Of a stretch of DNA of 7,414 bases, positions 6,296 through 7,414 are shown in pieces. The position numbers were made by a program, and so were the translations under genes. Each line of letters opens with the position of its first letter. Position 1 is the stretch's first letter. Source of the DNA: Alistipes sp. Lineage in GTDB: Bacteria > Bacteroidota > Bacteroidia > Bacteroidales > Rikenellaceae. The notes below the pieces were generated by a model, which worked only from the letters and a program-made list of their open reading frames with translations, was not told the origin of the DNA and did no database searches. The stretch is from NCBI GenBank assembly GCA_017384185.1, contig JAFNUH010000080.1, positions 1-7,414 of the forward strand, written 5' to 3'.

Positions 6296-7414
6296 ATGAG
6301 CGAGTTTATTGTATCGGCAAGAAAATACCGTCCCGCAACATTTGCCTCGGTGGTGGGTCAGCAGAGTATCACCTCTACGCTGAAGAACGCCATTGAGCGT
6401 GGACAGTTGGCGCACGCCTACCTCTTCTGCGGTCCCCGTGGAGTGGGTAAGACTACGTGTGCCCGCATTTTTGCCAAGGCGATAAATTGTCTTAACCCCG
6501 TAGGTGCCGAGGCTTGCAACGAGTGCGAGTCGTGCCGTGCCTTCAACGAGGGTCGCTCGCTAAATATTCACGAGCTGGATGCCGCATCAAACAACTCGGT
6601 GGACGATATTCGTTCGCTTATCGAGCAGGTGCGCATTATGCCGCAGATTGGTAAATACTCTCTGTTTATCATCGATGAGGTTCATATGCTCTCGCAGCAG
6701 GCTTTCAACGCCTTCCTCAAGACTTTGGAGGAGCCGCCCAAGCACGCAGTGTTTATCTTGGCGACAACCGAGAAGCATAAAATCATCCCCACAATCCTTT
6801 CACGCTGTCAGGTCTACGATTTCAACCGTATTCGTGTAGAGGATTCGGTTTCCTACCTCAAGCACATCGCCGACAAGGAGGGTGTACGCTACGACGAGGA
6901 GTCGCTAAACCTTATAGCACAGAAGGCAGACGGAGGTATGCGTGATGCTCTGTCGATGTTCGACAAGGCAGTATCGTTCTGCAACGCCGAGCTGCAATAC
7001 AAGGAGGTGGCGCAGACGCTGAACGTGCTGGACTACGACACATACTTCTCGATGACAGAGTTGTTGCTCGCTGGCGACTACACTACGGCGCTGATACGTT
7101 TCGACGAGGTGCTCTCGAAGGGCTTTTCGGGTCAGACCTTTATGGCTGGTCTGAATCAACATATGCGTGACTTGTTGTTGGCGAAGGGTCCTGCAATATC
7201 GCTCATCGAATTGACGGGTACACTGCTGGAGCGTTACCGAGCTCAGGCGGCGCAGTGCGACACGGAGTTCCTATTTGGTGCAATATCGCTTCTCACCGAG
7301 GCAGATGGAAAGATAAAGCAATCGTCAAATCAGAGATTGTTGGTTGAGCTGGGACTTATGAAGATTGCAAGTCTTGGCAAAAAAAAAAATGATGCCAACC
7401 CATTAGACGAGAGC
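6296..7414 (+). CDS. dnaX: DnaX, DNA polymerase III subunits gamma/tau (N-terminal 373 codons, cut by window edge)
   Basis: The frame opens at ATG 6296 (MSEFIVSARKYRPATF, the usual N-terminus) and is still open at the right edge. The AAA+ clamp-loader motor is complete: Walker A GPRGVGKT (46-53), the four-cysteine zinc module Cys65/74/77/80, Walker B IIDEVH (125-130), the sensor-1 region ATTE (156-159), the SRC motif with arginine finger Arg170 (169-171) and sensor-2 Arg216 in GGMRDAL. A collar domain follows to about residue 360. The protein loads the beta sliding clamp and, as tau, bridges to the polymerase. The tau-specific C-terminal domains would lie beyond the window. At codons 362-365 an 11-A run follows the core; see the separate entry. 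There is no Shine-Dalgarno, and the -7 box is almost touching the start codon. Confidence 0.96.
   Translation, partial: MSEFIVSARKYRPATFASVVGQQSITSTLKNAIERGQLAHAYLFCGPRGVGKTTCARIFAKAINCLNPVGAEACNECESCRAFNEGRSLNIHELDAASNNSVDDIRSLIEQVRIMPQIGKYSLFIIDEVHMLSQQAFNAFLKTLEEPPKHAVFILATTEKHKIIPTILSRCQVYDFNRIRVEDSVSYLKHIADKEGVRYDEESLNLIAQKADGGMRDALSMFDKAVSFCNAELQYKEVAQTLNVLDYDTYFSMTELLLAGDYTTALIRFDEVLSKGFSGQTFMAGLNQHMRDLLLAKGPAISLIELTGTLLERYRAQAAQCDTEFLFGAISLLTEADGKIKQSSNQRLLVELGLMKIASLGKKKNDANPLDES
7374..7398 (+). other. A11 slippery run in dnaX, candidate programmed slippage site for a gamma-like product
   Basis: After GGC (codon 361) come eleven A's (7379-7389). One extra A in the mRNA, or a -1 ribosomal shift, places TGA (7390-7392) directly after the run, giving a 365-residue protein ending in lysines. 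One A fewer, or a +1 shift, gives Met-Met-Pro-Thr-His and then TAG (7404-7406). TTGGCA (7374-7379) and TGCCAA (7393-7398) can pair around the run. The position matches the end of the clamp-loader core, where known dnaX genes (E. coli frameshifting, Thermus thermophilus transcriptional slippage) generate gamma. The sequence is seen; the programming is inferred by analogy. Confidence 0.6.

Noticed and set aside
6200..6415. Minus-strand ORF across the regulator/dnaX junction
   Set aside because: It overlaps the ends of two strongly supported plus-strand genes and their promoter and has no recognisable protein features.
7379..7389. A11 run as a frame-disrupting sequencing error
   Set aside because: With 11 A's the dnaX frame stays open to the window edge, whereas 10 or 12 A's give immediate stops, so the written length is the coding one. 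Run-length error cannot be excluded without reads.

Overview
The window reads as ordinary chromosomal DNA from a member of the Bacteroidota, most likely Bacteroidales. The main clue is promoter architecture: several genes are preceded by the phylum-specific -7 box TAnnTTTG (TAATTTTG, TACTTTTG, TACCTTTG, and a near match TATCTTTA). Start codons also mostly lack Shine-Dalgarno sequences, and the proteins resemble Bacteroidales families. Mixed GC content and the encoded proteins would suit a gut genus such as Alistipes or a relative, but the genus is a guess.

Layout, left to right. (1) The 3' end of a DUF1080 / 3-keto-disaccharide hydrolase gene (+), ending in a bidirectional terminator. (2) A convergent small gene (-) for a NifX/NafY-type iron-molybdenum-cluster-binding domain protein. 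(3) A 260-bp intergenic stretch. Read on the minus strand it holds a perfect -7 box, a ribosome-binding site with an 18-codon ORF, and a series of RNA hairpins whose G-U pairs favour the minus-strand transcript. It looks like a structured 5' leader or a promoter-bearing interspersed repeat. (4) clpB (-), complete, with its own terminator. (5) glpT (-), a complete glycerol-3-phosphate:phosphate antiporter, with a strong terminator between it and clpB. (6) A divergent regulatory region with a -33/-7 promoter for glpT, a -7-like box for the regulator and a GGCGT inverted repeat. (7) A DeoR-family regulator (+), probably GlpR. (8) The first 373 codons of dnaX (+), cut by the window edge.

How the genes fit together. 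glpT and the DeoR-type gene form a divergent transporter/repressor pair that probably senses and imports glycerol-3-phosphate. clpB (protein disaggregation) and dnaX (clamp loader) are housekeeping genes and functionally separate from it.

The two most interesting points are these. First, dnaX has an 11-A run exactly where the clamp-loader core ends, and both alternative frames stop within six codons, as expected for programmed slippage that makes a short gamma-like subunit. Second, the structured, sORF-containing leader lies upstream of the NifX-like gene. I see no tRNA, rRNA, CRISPR array, transposase or phage gene.
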